Source: Bacteroidota bacterium (GTDB lineage: Bacteria > Bacteroidota > Bacteroidia > Chitinophagales > BACL12). From it: 57,452 nucleotides of DNA. Of the stretch, positions 28,627 to 37,520 are shown in pieces. The stretch is taken from contig WGOA01000002.1 of assembly GCA_016124275.1 (NCBI GenBank), positions 1-57,452 on the forward strand, read 5' to 3'. The notes below the pieces were generated by a model. The model made no database searches. It was given only the letters and a program-made list of their open reading frames with translations, and had not been told where the DNA came from. How positions within the stretch are numbered: position 1 is the first letter of the stretch; each line of letters begins with the position of its first letter. The position numbers and the translations under genes were made by a program.

Positions 28627-29978
28627 GCTACCTCCGGTTGCGCCTCGTTCTGCGGGATGATGCTCACCTTAACCTTCTCCACCCGGTTGCGCGCTACCCC
28701 TAAAATCACAAAGCGAAAACGGTCGAACGACAGTTCCTGTTGCGCTTCCGGGATGTTGCCGGCCAGTTCCAGCATGAGGCCGGCCAGGGTGTCGCTGTCG
28801 CCGCGTACTTCGTCGAAGGCGTCGGGCCGCAATTGCAGCACTTTGCACATGTCGCCGAGGAGGACTTTGCCTTCAAAGACAAAGCTGTGGTCGTCCAGGC
28901 GGCGGTGATCTATGGCTTGCTCGTCAAATTCGTCTTCGATCTCGCCGATGACCTCTTCCATAATGTCTTCGAGGGTCACCAGGCCGCTGGTGCCACCGTA
29001 TTCGTCCACCACAATGGCCATGTGGATGCGCATTTCCTGGAATTCCTCCAGTAGATCGTCAATCATCTTGCTTTCCGGAACGTAGTAGGGTTCGCGGATT
29101 TTGGTGTGCCAGTTGAAGGTCTCGGGCTCGTCCATGTAGGCCAGCATGTCTTTGCCGTAGAAGATTCCGATGATGTTGTCTTTGTCTTCGCGATAGACCG
29201 GAATGCGGGAATAGCCAGAGTCGCGCACCACTTGTAAAAGTTGGTGGAAGGTCATGCTTTCGTCCAGCAACGTCATGTCCACATGGCTGGTCATGATCTG
29301 CTTAACGGCGATGTTGCCAAACTTGAGGATGCCCTTCAAAATACGGACGTCCTGCTCGCTGGTGTGCTCGTCGCGGGCGATGTCGATAGCGTTTTCGTAG
29401 TGCTCCAGGCTGAGCGAGTCTTTCTCCATGCGGTGCAGCCTGCGCTCAATGAATCCGGTGGAGCGCACCAGGATGACACTCAAGGGCTTGAGCAACCGCC
29501 GCAGAAAGAGCAGCGGCCGGGCCATGGCAGCCGCTATTTCCTTGTTGTTCTGGCTGGAGTAAACTTTGGGAAGCACTTCACCAAAGAGCACCAGGATGAA
29601 GGTTACGCCGATGACGTTGACCAGGAACACCACCCATTCCTCCGCTTGCGACATGACGCCAGACAAAAGGAACCAGGAGACCACCACAATGGCCACATTG
29701 ATGAAATTGTTGGCAATCAGGATGGTGGACAGCAGATAAGTAGGCTGGTCCAGCAGGTTGCGGACGCGGTGGAGGACATGGGAGCCATGCTCCTCCTCCA
29801 GCTCCTCCATCCGGGAACGGGTCAGCGAGAAATACGCGGCTTCCGAACCGGAAACTGCCGCGGACCCCATCAACAGCAATACAATAGCGGAAACCGAAAG
29901 CCCAATGGGCCAGGCACCGGTAAGCTGTGTTAGAAGAATTTCAGCCCCAGGGTAAGGGTCATCCGGGCAAGTAGCCAA
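28623..29978 (-). CDS. gldE: Gliding-associated membrane protein GldE (CNNM/CBS/CorC family)
   Basis: 451 residues. The N-terminal CNNM-type membrane domain has about four spans (residues 25-165). A CBS pair follows ([60 protein letters not shown]) and then a C-terminal CorC/HlyC domain. Related proteins are magnesium or cobalt export proteins; GldE may support GldD and gliding indirectly. Start is TTG at 29978, since no ATG lies before the first span. Overlaps gldD. Confidence 0.9.
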   Translation of the reverse strand: MATCPDDPYPGAEILLTQLTGAWPIGLSVSAIVLLLMGSAAVSGSEAAYFSLTRSRMEELEEEHGSHVLHRVRNLLDQPTYLLSTILIANNFINVAIVVVSWFLLSGVMSQAEEWVVFLVNVIGVTFILVLFGEVLPKVYSSQNNKEIAAAMARPLLFLRRLLKPLSVILVRSTGFIERRLHRMEKDSLSLEHYENAIDIARDEHTSEQDVRILKGILKFGNIAVKQIMTSHVDMTLLDESMTFHQLLQVVRDSGYSRIPVYREDKDNIIGIFYGKDMLAYMDEPETFNWHTKIREPYYVPESKMIDDLLEEFQEMRIHMAIVVDEYGGTSGLVTLEDIMEEVIGEIEDEFDEQAIDHRRLDDHSFVFEGKVLLGDMCKVLQLRPDAFDEVRGDSDTLAGLMLELAGNIPEAQQELSFDRFRFVILGVARNRVEKVKVSIIPQNEAQPEVA

Positions 29979-30004
29979 GCTCGGGGTGTTTGGTTAAACA
30001 ATCA

Positions 30005-30043
30005 GAAGGGCGGCCGGCCATCGCTAAACGGCCAGCCGCCTTC
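30005..30043 (-). terminator. Probable hairpin terminator after ssb
   Basis: On the minus strand GAAGGCGGCTGGCC pairs with GGCCGGCCGCCCTTC (one G-T pair, one bulge) around a 10-base loop. It lies between the ssb stop and the gldE start. The following bases (TGATTGTTTAACC) hold only short T runs, so it may only attenuate. Confidence 0.5.
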
Positions 30044-30086
30044 CAGTACAGGATGCTAAATTACAGGGTTTAGCCGATTGCTTTTA

Positions 30087-30581
30087 TTAAAAGGGCAAAT
30101 CGTCCTCATAGGCCCCAGCCGACTCCGCCGCCTGCGAGGCCATCTGCGTAGGAACACCGGAGGGCGAAGCGGATGAATCGGCACCTGAGCCCTCGCTGCG
30201 CGAGGAATAGCCACCGCCGGAGCCGCCGCCGGAACCGCCTTCGGGCCGGCTATCCAGCATGACCATGTTGTCGCCGACAATTTCAGTGGTGTAGCGCTTA
30301 ATGCCCTCCTTGTCTTCGTAAGAACGGTTGCGGATTTTGCCCTCCAGGTAGATTCGGCTTCCTTTTTTGAGGTACTTCTCGGCCACTTCAGCCAAACCGC
30401 GCCACAGCGTCACGTTGTGCCACTCGGTCTGGTCCACTTTTTGGCCTTCTTTATTCATGTATGTTTCGGTGGTAGCCAGCGAAAAGCGGACCACGGGAAC
30501 CTTGTTGCTTTCCAGGTAGGTGATCTCTGGGTCCTTGCCCAGGTTGCCCAGCAGGATCACTTTGTTGATGCCTCTGCTCAT
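30087..30581 (-). CDS. ssb: Single-stranded DNA-binding protein
   Basis: 164 residues. OB fold with the classic N terminus MSRGINKVILLGNLGKDPE and the segment WHNVTLWRGLAEVAEKYLKKGSRIYLEGK. Residues from about 112 form a Gly/Ser-rich linker, and the protein ends EDDLPF, the acidic tip that recruits repair and replication proteins. Located between mutY and gldE, as is common in this phylum. A 13-bp tandem repeat lies directly upstream. Confidence 0.97.
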   Translation of the reverse strand: MSRGINKVILLGNLGKDPEITYLESNKVPVVRFSLATTETYMNKEGQKVDQTEWHNVTLWRGLAEVAEKYLKKGSRIYLEGKIRNRSYEDKEGIKRYTTEIVGDNMVMLDSRPEGGSGGGSGGGYSSRSEGSGADSSASPSGVPTQMASQAAESAGAYEDDLPF

Positions 30582-30601
30582 GGTACTAACAATTTCAGTT
30601 T

Positions 30602-30649
30602 GAATAATTAGATCGAATAATCAGATCGAACAATTAGATTGAACAATCA
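30602..30649. repeat. 13-bp tandem repeat upstream of ssb
   Basis: Units GAATAATTAGATC, GAATAATCAGATC, GAACAATTAGATT and the partial unit GAACAATCA follow one another without gaps, with one to three differences between units. It occupies most of the space between mutY (stop at 30676) and ssb (start at 30581). Too few units and no spacers, so not CRISPR. Confidence 0.85.
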
Positions 30650-30675
30650 TGGGGCGACCCCACCCTCCAAAAGTA

Positions 30676-31731
30676 TCAGCCTTGTTCGTCGAGATAGCGG
30701 GCCACCACTCTGGGAAACGCCAATTTACGCATTTTATCGGGCGCTAAGGCCTGCCAATCCTGGTCTTTTGGAAGTTTTCCACTTTTTGAAGAAAGCTTTA
30801 TAAAGCAGGCCCGGATGTCCTGATGGCTGAGCGCCTGGCGATACCAGACTGAGCTTTCGCGCAGCTCCCAGCCCCCGTCGTCAAGCCAGGATTTTGCTTC
30901 GGGCTCGCGCAGCAATTCGCCCGGTTCCAGGTCTTGCGACTTTTCAATCAGGGGAAAATCGTAGAGCCCGGCCCAAATGTCGCTCTCGTCGCGGCGCCGC
31001 ACATAGCGGTTGCCGCCGTGCTCGAGCACCAAATAGTGGAAATACCGGGTTCGCCGCGCCGCTTTCGGGCGCTTGGCCGGCAGTTCGCCCACCCAATCGC
31101 GGGCCAGAGCCACGCAGTGATCGGCCAGCGGGCAGCTGCTGCACAGCGGTTGGCGGGGCTTGCAATGCTGCGACCCGAAGTCCATCATGGCCTGGTTCCA
31201 GGCTGCGGGGTTGCGCCGGTCCAACACGGCATCCGCCAATTCCCGGAAGGTTTTGCGGCCCAGGGTGCTGTCAACCGGGTGCCGAACGCCGAAAAAACGC
31301 GCCAAAACCCGCTGAACATTGCCGTCAACCACGGCATGCGGCAGGTCGAAGGCGAAGCTGGCTATCGCCGCAGCCGTGTACTCACCTACACCGGGCAGGG
31401 TGCGCAAACCGTCGTAGCTGGCCGGGAAACTTCCCCCATATTGCTTCGAAACTACCCGCGCTGCCTTAATCAGGTTGCGCGCCCGCGAGTAGTACCCGAG
31501 CCCTTCCCACGCTTTAAACACCTGGTCTTCCGGAGCAGCGGCCAGGGCGTGCACGTGGGGAAAGAGGGCTAAAAAGCGCTCGTAGTACGGCAGGCCCTGC
31601 TCCACCCGGGTTTGTTGCAAAATGACCTCCGAAAGCCAGATCCGGTATGGGTCCTTTTGACCGACCCAGGGCAAAGGGCGGCGATTTTGCTTTCCCCAGG
31701 CGGTCAAATTGCGGGTAAAGACTTCATTCAT
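30676..31731 (-). CDS. mutY: A/G-specific adenine glycosylase
   Basis: Removes adenine mispaired with 8-oxoguanine. 351 residues. Helix-hairpin-helix LPGVGEYTAAAI with catalytic Asp in VVDGNVQRVLARF, catalytic Glu in LSEVILQQTRV. The [4Fe-4S] motif is Cys-X6-Cys-X2-Cys-X5-Cys (CKPRQPLCSSCPLADHC). C-terminal NUDIX-like domain from about residue 230 recognises 8-oxoG. Divergent from the HU gene. Confidence 0.96.
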   Translation of the reverse strand: MNEVFTRNLTAWGKQNRRPLPWVGQKDPYRIWLSEVILQQTRVEQGLPYYERFLALFPHVHALAAAPEDQVFKAWEGLGYYSRARNLIKAARVVSKQYGGSFPASYDGLRTLPGVGEYTAAAIASFAFDLPHAVVDGNVQRVLARFFGVRHPVDSTLGRKTFRELADAVLDRRNPAAWNQAMMDFGSQHCKPRQPLCSSCPLADHCVALARDWVGELPAKRPKAARRTRYFHYLVLEHGGNRYVRRRDESDIWAGLYDFPLIEKSQDLEPGELLREPEAKSWLDDGGWELRESSVWYRQALSHQDIRACFIKLSSKSGKLPKDQDWQALAPDKMRKLAFPRVVARYLDEQG

Positions 31732-31857
31732 AGTGAAATAAGCCTTTGGGTATTTTCAAAATTTTCTTTTTGATTTGCTGGAATTTTACCATTTTTGACG
31801 TTCGGGGTTTTACAAGGTCTTATCTGCAAAGCAGAAACGCACTAACTAAAGAGGGAT

Positions 31858-32202
31858 ATGAGAAAAGCAGATCTTATTGCAAAAATTTCAGAGAAAACCG
31901 GTATTGCCAAGGTGGATGTGCTGGTGGCCCTCGAAGCCTTTTTTAAGGAGGTTAAAGATTCTTTGAAGGACGGCGAGAATGTTTACATCAGGGGTTTCGG
32001 CAGCTTTATCGTGAAGAAGCGCGCTAAAAAGATAGGCCGCAACATCAAGAAAAATGTCGCTATTGAGATTCCCGAACACAACATTCCGGCGTTCAAGCCC
32101 GCTAAAGTATTCGTGGAGCAGGTAAAAAGCTCTGAAAAATCAGAATTGGCCATCGGCGCATACGATTTTGACGATGATGATGAAGACGACGACGAATCGT
32201 GA
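31858..32202 (+). CDS. HU/IHF-family DNA-binding protein with acidic tail
   Basis: 114 residues. The core MRKADLIAKISEKTGIAKVDV and GFGSFIVKKRAKKIGRNIKKN are those of HU/IHF. After the usual 90 residues comes a tail ending in DFDDDDEDDDES, which would weaken DNA binding by self-competition. It differs clearly from the 89-residue HU gene at 11.6 kb. First gene of the group HU, TPR, COX24-like, rng. Confidence 0.93.
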   Translation: MRKADLIAKISEKTGIAKVDVLVALEAFFKEVKDSLKDGENVYIRGFGSFIVKKRAKKIGRNIKKNVAIEIPEHNIPAFKPAKVFVEQVKSSEKSELAIGAYDFDDDDEDDDES

Positions 32203-33005
32203 TTAAACGCTCTCTTGGCGTGCTCCTCGCGGGCACTGCCGCTGTTTTGCTCCTCTATTTTGTGCCCGAGCGCAAGCCCCCCAAGCGCACCCGCTACCAT
32301 GACATGGTAGATTCCGCTTATACGGTTCTACCTGCTGCTCAAGTAGATAGCTTAAAACTATTGGAGAAAGCCCACGGCAAGTTGCAGGGCGAAGCCCAGG
32401 CGGAAGCGCTGCTTCGTGCCGCCGCACGCTGGGAAAAAGTTGGTTTTGACGCCGTTGCCGCGGAGCGTTATCGGCTGGCAGCCGAAGCGGAACCGGGGCT
32501 AAGGGAGCGTTGGGCCGAGGCCGGCGACCGATTTTTTTCATTGGTTCCCGGCGCTACCCAGGACGATGAGCGCGTAGATTACGTTTTTCATGCCATTTAT
32601 TGTTATGAAAAACTGCTAAAGATTGATTTCACTGATTATGAGCGAAAAATCCGGCTTGCAGACTGCTATACCGACTACCAGGGCAATGTCATGCAGGGGG
32701 TGGTTTTGCTGCGCCAGGTAGCTGCGGCAGACCCGGATAACGCCAATGCACAGCTGCGTTTGGGGCGTTTTGCCCTCATGTCCGGACAAACTGATAAGGC
32801 AATTGAACGATTTCGAGCCGTTTTAAGCAAGGATTCCTTAAATTTGCCGGCCCGAGTCGTTTTGGCGCAAACACTGGCGAATAGCCAGGATCTCGCCGGA
32901 GCGAAACAGGTGCTGAAAGAAGGCATCGCCCTTCACCCGGACAGCGCCTCCCGGCAAGAACTCGAAGGGCTTCTCCTTCAATTGGGCCCCGATCCGGGCA
33001 AATAG
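32199..33005 (+). CDS. Membrane-anchored tetratricopeptide repeat protein
   Basis: 268 residues from GTG 32199, which overlaps the HU stop (GTGA). An N-terminal hydrophobic anchor (LGVLLAGTAAVLLLYFV) is followed by TPR-type helices from about residue 45 on, e.g. ANAQLRLGRFALMSGQTDKAIERF and LAGAKQVLKEGIALHPDS. A role in protein-protein contact is likely; the partner is unknown. Its place between HU and rng in one transcript recurs, to my knowledge, in Bacteroidota. Confidence 0.8.
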   Translation: MIKRSLGVLLAGTAAVLLLYFVPERKPPKRTRYHDMVDSAYTVLPAAQVDSLKLLEKAHGKLQGEAQAEALLRAAARWEKVGFDAVAAERYRLAAEAEPGLRERWAEAGDRFFSLVPGATQDDERVDYVFHAIYCYEKLLKIDFTDYERKIRLADCYTDYQGNVMQGVVLLRQVAAADPDNANAQLRLGRFALMSGQTDKAIERFRAVLSKDSLNLPARVVLAQTLANSQDLAGAKQVLKEGIALHPDSASRQELEGLLLQLGPDPGK

Positions 33006-33031
33006 CTCGTCATCTTTAAATTTTTTGATGC

Positions 33032-33127
33032 ATGCCTTGCGGTAAGAAAAGAAAACGGCATAAGATTGCCACGCACAAGCGCAAAAAGCGCCTCCGGAAG
33101 AATCGCCACAAGAAGAAGATTCGTTAA
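33032..33127 (+). CDS. COX24/AURKAIP1 (mS38/bS22-like) small ribosomal protein
   Basis: 31 codons, starting MPCGKKRKRHKIATHK and consisting of more than half Lys, Arg and His. The RHKxxTHKRKKRLRKNRHKKK pattern is that of the COX24_C/AURKAIP1 family, whose mitochondrial member mS38 and mycobacterial member bS22 sit in the small ribosomal subunit. It is easily missed by gene finders because of its length. It lies directly before rng in the same direction, 39 bases apart. Confidence 0.85.
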   Translation: MPCGKKRKRHKIATHKRKKRLRKNRHKKKIR

Positions 33128-33166
33128 TAGCGTACACCTTGCACGCTGGTCAATGGAACATTTCCA

Positions 33167-34789
33167 ATGACTGAATCTTCTGCCGAAACACCTGGACAGG
33201 TTCGGGTAGCGGCTAAAAAACCAGATACCGTTGATCGGGAGCTTATCGTCAGCGCCACCAAAGGGGGCATGGAGATTGCCCTGGTCGAAGACGGGCGCCT
33301 AGTTGAATACCAAGTAGCGCAGGAGGACAGCCAGTTTAACGTCGGGGACATATACCTCGGCATTGTCCGAAAGATCAATCCGGGCCTCAACGCCGCGTTT
33401 ATTGATGTCGGGCACGAGAAGGACGCTTTCTTGCATTACACAGACCTCGGACCAAAGTTCCGGTCCCTGTTCCTGTTTACCCAACGGGCCATTAAGGGTA
33501 CGCTCCGAAGCCACCATCCGCACGATCTGCAAATGGAGGCGGAGATTGTTAAAACCGGCAAAATCACGCAAGTGCTTGCCCGGGGTCAGCACGTCATGGT
33601 GCAGGTGCTCAAAGAGCCCATTTCGTCCAAAGGACCGCGCATCACGGCTGAAGTGGCCCTGCCGGGTCGCTACATCGTCATGACGCCCTTCAACGGGTCC
33701 ATTGGGGTATCAAGGCGCATCACCTCAGCAACCGAGCGAAAACGCCTGCAGAAGCTGCTGGAGAGCATCGTGCCCAAAAACTGGGGGGTTATTGCCCGCA
33801 CCGCTGCCGAGGGAAAGGGCGTGGCGGATCTGCACGAGGACGTCAAGCACATCGTGGCGCAGTGGGAGAACACGACACGCAACCTGCTGAACGCCAAGCC
33901 CCCGCACATCGTCTTTACCGAAACGCGCAAGATCAACACCCTTACGCGCGACCTGCTCAGCAAGTCTTTCAAAAAAATTACGGCCAATGACCTGGTCATC
34001 GTGCAGGAAATGCGGGAGTTTCTCGCGCATCTTTCGCCGGGATCCGAAAAAATGGTCCAGTACTTCCAGAGCAAGAAACCGATTTTCGACGCCCTGGGCA
34101 TAACCAAGCAGATCAAAAGTTCATTCGGCGAAACCGTCAGCCTCAAAAGCGGTGCCTATCTGGTCATTCAACACACGGAGGCCCTGCACGTCATTGACAT
34201 CAACTCCGGGCCCAAAATTGCCCGCCGTCCCGACCAGGAAGAGAACGCCTTGGCCGTAAACCTTGAAACTGCCGAGGAAGTAGCGCGCCAGCTTCGCCTC
34301 CGCGACCTTGGTGGCATCATCATCATCGACTTCATTGACATGAAGAGCGCGGAAAGCAAGCGCCTGCTTTACGAAGCGATGAAAGAGGCCATGAAAGAGG
34401 ACCGGGCCAAACACACCATCCTTCCCGTTTCCAAGTTCGGCCTCATGCAGATCACGCGCCAGCGTGTGCGCCCCGAGGTCAATATCATCACGCACGAAAA
34501 ATGCCCGTCCTGCAACGGTACCGGCAAGGTGGAGAGCACCATTCTGCTCATCGACGATATCGAAAACCGCCTCGAATACCTGCTGTCGCTCAAGGCCCAT
34601 AAGCAGATTCACCTGCACACGCACCCCTTTATTGAGGCCTACCTAAAGCGCGGTCTGTGGAAGTCCAAACAGTTCAGCTGGTGGCGCAAGTGGAAGTCCT
34701 GGATCCGCATTCACCAGAATGCCGGCTACCAGTTCACCGAGTACCACTTTACCAACGCCAACAACGAAGAGATCAGGTTGGAGGAGTGA
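33167..34789 (+). CDS. rng: Ribonuclease E/G family endoribonuclease
   Basis: 540 residues. Order: short N-terminal extension; S1-like RNA-binding part (VGDIYLGIVRKINPGLNAAFIDVGHEKDAFLHYTDL); DNase-I-like catalytic domain with HVIDINSG and GGIIIIDFIDM carrying the metal-binding Asp residues; zinc link CPSCNGTG; C-terminal small domain. It lacks the long C-terminal scaffold of RNase E, so RNase G is the better name. Processes rRNA and mRNA. Ends 5 bases before the convergent radical SAM gene. Confidence 0.95.
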   Translation: MTESSAETPGQVRVAAKKPDTVDRELIVSATKGGMEIALVEDGRLVEYQVAQEDSQFNVGDIYLGIVRKINPGLNAAFIDVGHEKDAFLHYTDLGPKFRSLFLFTQRAIKGTLRSHHPHDLQMEAEIVKTGKITQVLARGQHVMVQVLKEPISSKGPRITAEVALPGRYIVMTPFNGSIGVSRRITSATERKRLQKLLESIVPKNWGVIARTAAEGKGVADLHEDVKHIVAQWENTTRNLLNAKPPHIVFTETRKINTLTRDLLSKSFKKITANDLVIVQEMREFLAHLSPGSEKMVQYFQSKKPIFDALGITKQIKSSFGETVSLKSGAYLVIQHTEALHVIDINSGPKIARRPDQEENALAVNLETAEEVARQLRLRDLGGIIIIDFIDMKSAESKRLLYEAMKEAMKEDRAKHTILPVSKFGLMQITRQRVRPEVNIITHEKCPSCNGTGKVESTILLIDDIENRLEYLLSLKAHKQIHLHTHPFIEAYLKRGLWKSKQFSWWRKWKSWIRIHQNAGYQFTEYHFTNANNEEIRLEE

Positions 34790-34794
34790 GGAGT

Positions 34795-35745
34795 CTAGCG
34801 CACCCTCAGCCCCTCCAAATCATAATGCTTCTCAAAAAATTCGTCGCACCACAGGCAGACATTGCCTAACTCGCCGCAGCGCTTGACGGCATGCTCCGCG
34901 CTGATGCCGATGCTCTCGCCCATGTTGAAGGGGTTGCCTTTGTCCAGCATCTGCAGCACGGGGTTGTCAGCGACGCGGCGCAGCACTTCGCTAACGTCTT
35001 GAACCCGCGCATCGCCGAGCGGGTCGCGGGTGCCGGGACAGCAGGGGTTGATGCGCCAAAGCTGAACGGAAATCTCCTGGGGAATGGTCTCGCCGCCGCT
35101 CAGAAAGCCGATGGCCCCGGACAAGATCGCACAAAAGTTGTGGTGCGGATCGCGCTTCCAGATGCCCTTTTCCATCGCTCGACCGCGCGCCCAATTTCCC
35201 CCGAGCCACATGTCTTCGGTGGCGCCCCAATAGCCCCAACTTAGGGCGAAGGGCTTCAGGAAGTTGTCGCGGCGTACGAGGGGTTCTTTTTCGTCTCCGC
35301 TCACCCCCCGCGATTCAAAAAGCTCCTTCAGCAGTTCCAACCGACCGCCCGCAGCTTTGTGGTAGCGGTCAATGCTGGCAATGTCAAAGCGCGAAACACC
35401 CTTCTCGATGAGCCGGTCAAGAATCTCGCCAGTGAGCAAGTCGCCGTTGGTTTGCAGCATGAACTGGGTCCGGCTGCCATAACGCGCCTGCAGCGCATCC
35501 AGGATGGCGTAAAGTTTTTCGCGCTCAGCCAATGGCTCCCCTCCGCTTAAAATCAGGCGATCCATGCTGGCTGGCAGGTGCTGGACTACCGCCAGGCATT
35601 CTTCCAGGCTCATCCGCTCGCCTTGGGGGCCGCTGAGGTTATAACAGTGGTCGCATTTGTCGTTGCAGACTTGGGTGAACACCCAATAAACGGATTCAAC
35701 GTGGTGGTAATCGCGGCCTTGAGCCGCTGGGGACAATTCAGGCAT
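34795..35745 (-). CDS. Radical SAM protein with a Cys-rich C terminus, substrate unknown
   Basis: 316 residues from ATG 35745; the frame is open upstream but inside the ATPase gene. The SAM-cluster motif is Cys27-X3-Cys31-X2-Cys34 (CNDKCDHCYN), followed by LILSGGEPL. The C-terminal third carries FCAIL, INPCCPGT, KRCGELGNVCLWC, enough Cys for one more iron-sulfur cluster (SPASM/twitch-like). It overlaps the ATPase gene by eight bases and ends an operon with a YnjBCD-like transporter and a TonB receptor, so it may act on the imported compound or on a peptide. I do not recognise a named subfamily. Confidence 0.85.
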   Translation of the reverse strand: MPELSPAAQGRDYHHVESVYWVFTQVCNDKCDHCYNLSGPQGERMSLEECLAVVQHLPASMDRLILSGGEPLAEREKLYAILDALQARYGSRTQFMLQTNGDLLTGEILDRLIEKGVSRFDIASIDRYHKAAGGRLELLKELFESRGVSGDEKEPLVRRDNFLKPFALSWGYWGATEDMWLGGNWARGRAMEKGIWKRDPHHNFCAILSGAIGFLSGGETIPQEISVQLWRINPCCPGTRDPLGDARVQDVSEVLRRVADNPVLQMLDKGNPFNMGESIGISAEHAVKRCGELGNVCLWCDEFFEKHYDLEGLRVR

Positions 35746-36580
35746 CGGTATCCGGTACTTTTTTTTCCGGGCCAGGAGAATGGGGGGGAATGGGGAGGTC
35801 AGTAGAACGCCCTGCTGCAAACACATCACCTGCCGCTGTGGTTCCCGGCAACAGCCCTTCGCCCGAAAGCGTGCGCTGCCAAAAAGCCCACTCCTCGCGA
35901 ACGCCGGAGCCCGGCGCTTCCATAAAGGCGCGCCTGCTCGGGTAAACCGTGAGCCGACCGGCTTCCATGCGGGCCAGTTCATCGCCCATGACCAGGGCCT
36001 CGCGCAGGTCGTGGGTCACAAAAACGGTGGTGATGCGGTGCGCCGCGCAAAGGCGGCGATAAAGCTGCTGCATGTCGGCGCGCGTTGGGGCATCGAGGCT
36101 TCCAAAAGGCTCGTCAAGCAAAAGCACGCGCGGCCGAATGATGATGGCGCGGCCAAACGCCACGCGCTGCCGTTGTCCCCCCGACAAGGCCGTGGGCATG
36201 CGGTCACCGAGGCCCTCCAGCCCCAACTGCCCGAGCATGTCCTGCACTTGCGCGCGCACGTCGGCGGACGGCTGCTTGCGCACCCGCAGCCCAAACGCAA
36301 TGTTCTCAAAGGCGGTCAGGTGCGGAAAAAGCAAGGGCTCCTGGCTCAGATACACGGTGCCGCGCTCGGCCGGGGTTAAGTCAAAGGCCGCTTGTCCGTC
36401 GAGCAACAGTTCCCCCTGGTCCGCGGGCAACAGGCCTGCCATGATCTGCAACAGTGTGGTCTTGCCACAGCCGGAACTGCCCAAAATACCCAGGCTTCGG
36501 CCGGATTCCAGCTGGAACTGGACGCCGCTGAGCACGCTCAGCGTACCGTATTGCTTGTGAATGTTGTGCGCTTGGATCAC
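35738..36580 (-). CDS. ABC transporter ATPase (YnjD-like)
   Basis: About 280 residues from GTG 36580 (IQAHNIHKQYGTLSVLSG); a TTG at 36604 would add eight. Walker A GSSGCGKTTLLQIM, Q loop in VYLSQEPLLFPHLTAFENIAFG, signature LSGGQRQRVAFGRA, Walker B VLLLDEPFGSLDAPTR and H loop FVTHD are all present. The ATPase is of the spermidine/iron/thiamine importer type. Its last 40 residues are a Pro/Gly-rich extension that overlaps the radical SAM start. Acts with the two permeases upstream. Confidence 0.93.
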   Translation of the reverse strand: MIQAHNIHKQYGTLSVLSGVQFQLESGRSLGILGSSGCGKTTLLQIMAGLLPADQGELLLDGQAAFDLTPAERGTVYLSQEPLLFPHLTAFENIAFGLRVRKQPSADVRAQVQDMLGQLGLEGLGDRMPTALSGGQRQRVAFGRAIIIRPRVLLLDEPFGSLDAPTRADMQQLYRRLCAAHRITTVFVTHDLREALVMGDELARMEAGRLTVYPSRRAFMEAPGSGVREEWAFWQRTLSGEGLLPGTTAAGDVFAAGRSTDLPIPPHSPGPEKKVPDTDA

Positions 36581-36683
36581 CGGGAGGACGCGTATGGCCG
36601 GCAAGTTACGGGCAACAGCCGTAGTCGGGAAACGAGGGCTTCGAGGGGTTTGCGGGATTCTTTCCGGGCATTTCTAAAACTCC

Positions 36684-37520
36684 TTACTGCAACCCAGAAG
36701 TCTTGCGCAACAACAACTGCCGGTTAATCAGCAAAAGCAACATCGCCGGAACGATCATGAGCAAGGAAGCCACGGCAGCCAGGTGAGGGTTGGCTTCCTG
36801 CACGTAGAGCACGGTTTGGATGGTTAACGTTTGCACCTTTCCCACACCGAGCAGTCGCGTGAGGCCATACTCGAACCAGGAGAGCAGAAAGCACTGAAAG
36901 AGGCCCATGGCCAGCACCGGCCTGCCCAACGGCCAGAGGATGCGCAGCCACACCTCGCGGGAGGAGGCCCCCAACGTTCTCGCCTGCGCGATCAGGTTGC
37001 GCATGCGGTCGGTCCAGAAACCGGAGAAAAAGAGCACGGCGTAGGGAAAAACAAACAAGTATTGCGCCAACACTACACCGCCCAGAGTGCCGCTCCAGCC
37101 CATTCGCACAAAGTAGAATTGCAGCATAGCCGCAAACACTACCGGGGCAATCAGGTAAGGAAAATAGGCCAGCGATAGCCAGCGCCGGGCGCGCTTCTGC
37201 TGCATAACGGCCCCGGATACTGCGAAGCCGGACGTGGCTGCCAACAGCGCAACACTGCCGGACAACAGCAGGGATAGGCCCATGCTCGAAAGCAAACTGT
37301 TGTGGCCCTGCAAGGTAGCTGCCCAATGCTGCAGGGTCCATTCGCCCGAAACAAGGCGGGGGAAACGCCATGCTTGTTGAAGCGAGAGATAAGCGAGCAG
37401 CAATAGCGGGAACACAAATAGCAGGCGAAACAACAGGCGAGGCAACTGGCCTAACAGCAAGCGCAACGGTCCGCGCACGCGGGCGTTCAAAACCGCTGAC
37501 GAAGCCATATCTTTCCTCAT
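36684..37520 (-). CDS. ABC transporter permease, second subunit (YnjC-like half)
   Basis: 278 residues, about six transmembrane spans. The EAA-type loop is recognisable as QARTLGASSREVWLRILWPLGRPVLA, the contact with the ATPase. Overlaps the first permease by four bases (ATGA at 37517-37520). In E. coli YnjC both halves are one fused polypeptide; here they are separate genes. Confidence 0.9.
   Translation of the reverse strand: MRKDMASSAVLNARVRGPLRLLLGQLPRLLFRLLFVFPLLLLAYLSLQQAWRFPRLVSGEWTLQHWAATLQGHNSLLSSMGLSLLLSGSVALLAATSGFAVSGAVMQQKRARRWLSLAYFPYLIAPVVFAAMLQFYFVRMGWSGTLGGVVLAQYLFVFPYAVLFFSGFWTDRMRNLIAQARTLGASSREVWLRILWPLGRPVLAMGLFQCFLLSWFEYGLTRLLGVGKVQTLTIQTVLYVQEANPHLAAVASLLMIVPAMLLLLINRQLLLRKTSGLQ

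Noticed and set aside
30602..30649. Possible CRISPR array
   Set aside because: Units are 13 bp, contiguous, without spacers and with changes between units.
32199..32300. Downstream start for the TPR protein
   Set aside because: GTG 32199 includes the hydrophobic anchor and overlaps the HU stop; a later start would remove the anchor.
35746..35982. N-terminal extension of the radical SAM protein to 395 residues
   Set aside because: The extra residues overlap the ATPase gene on the same strand and look like out-of-frame translation of it.
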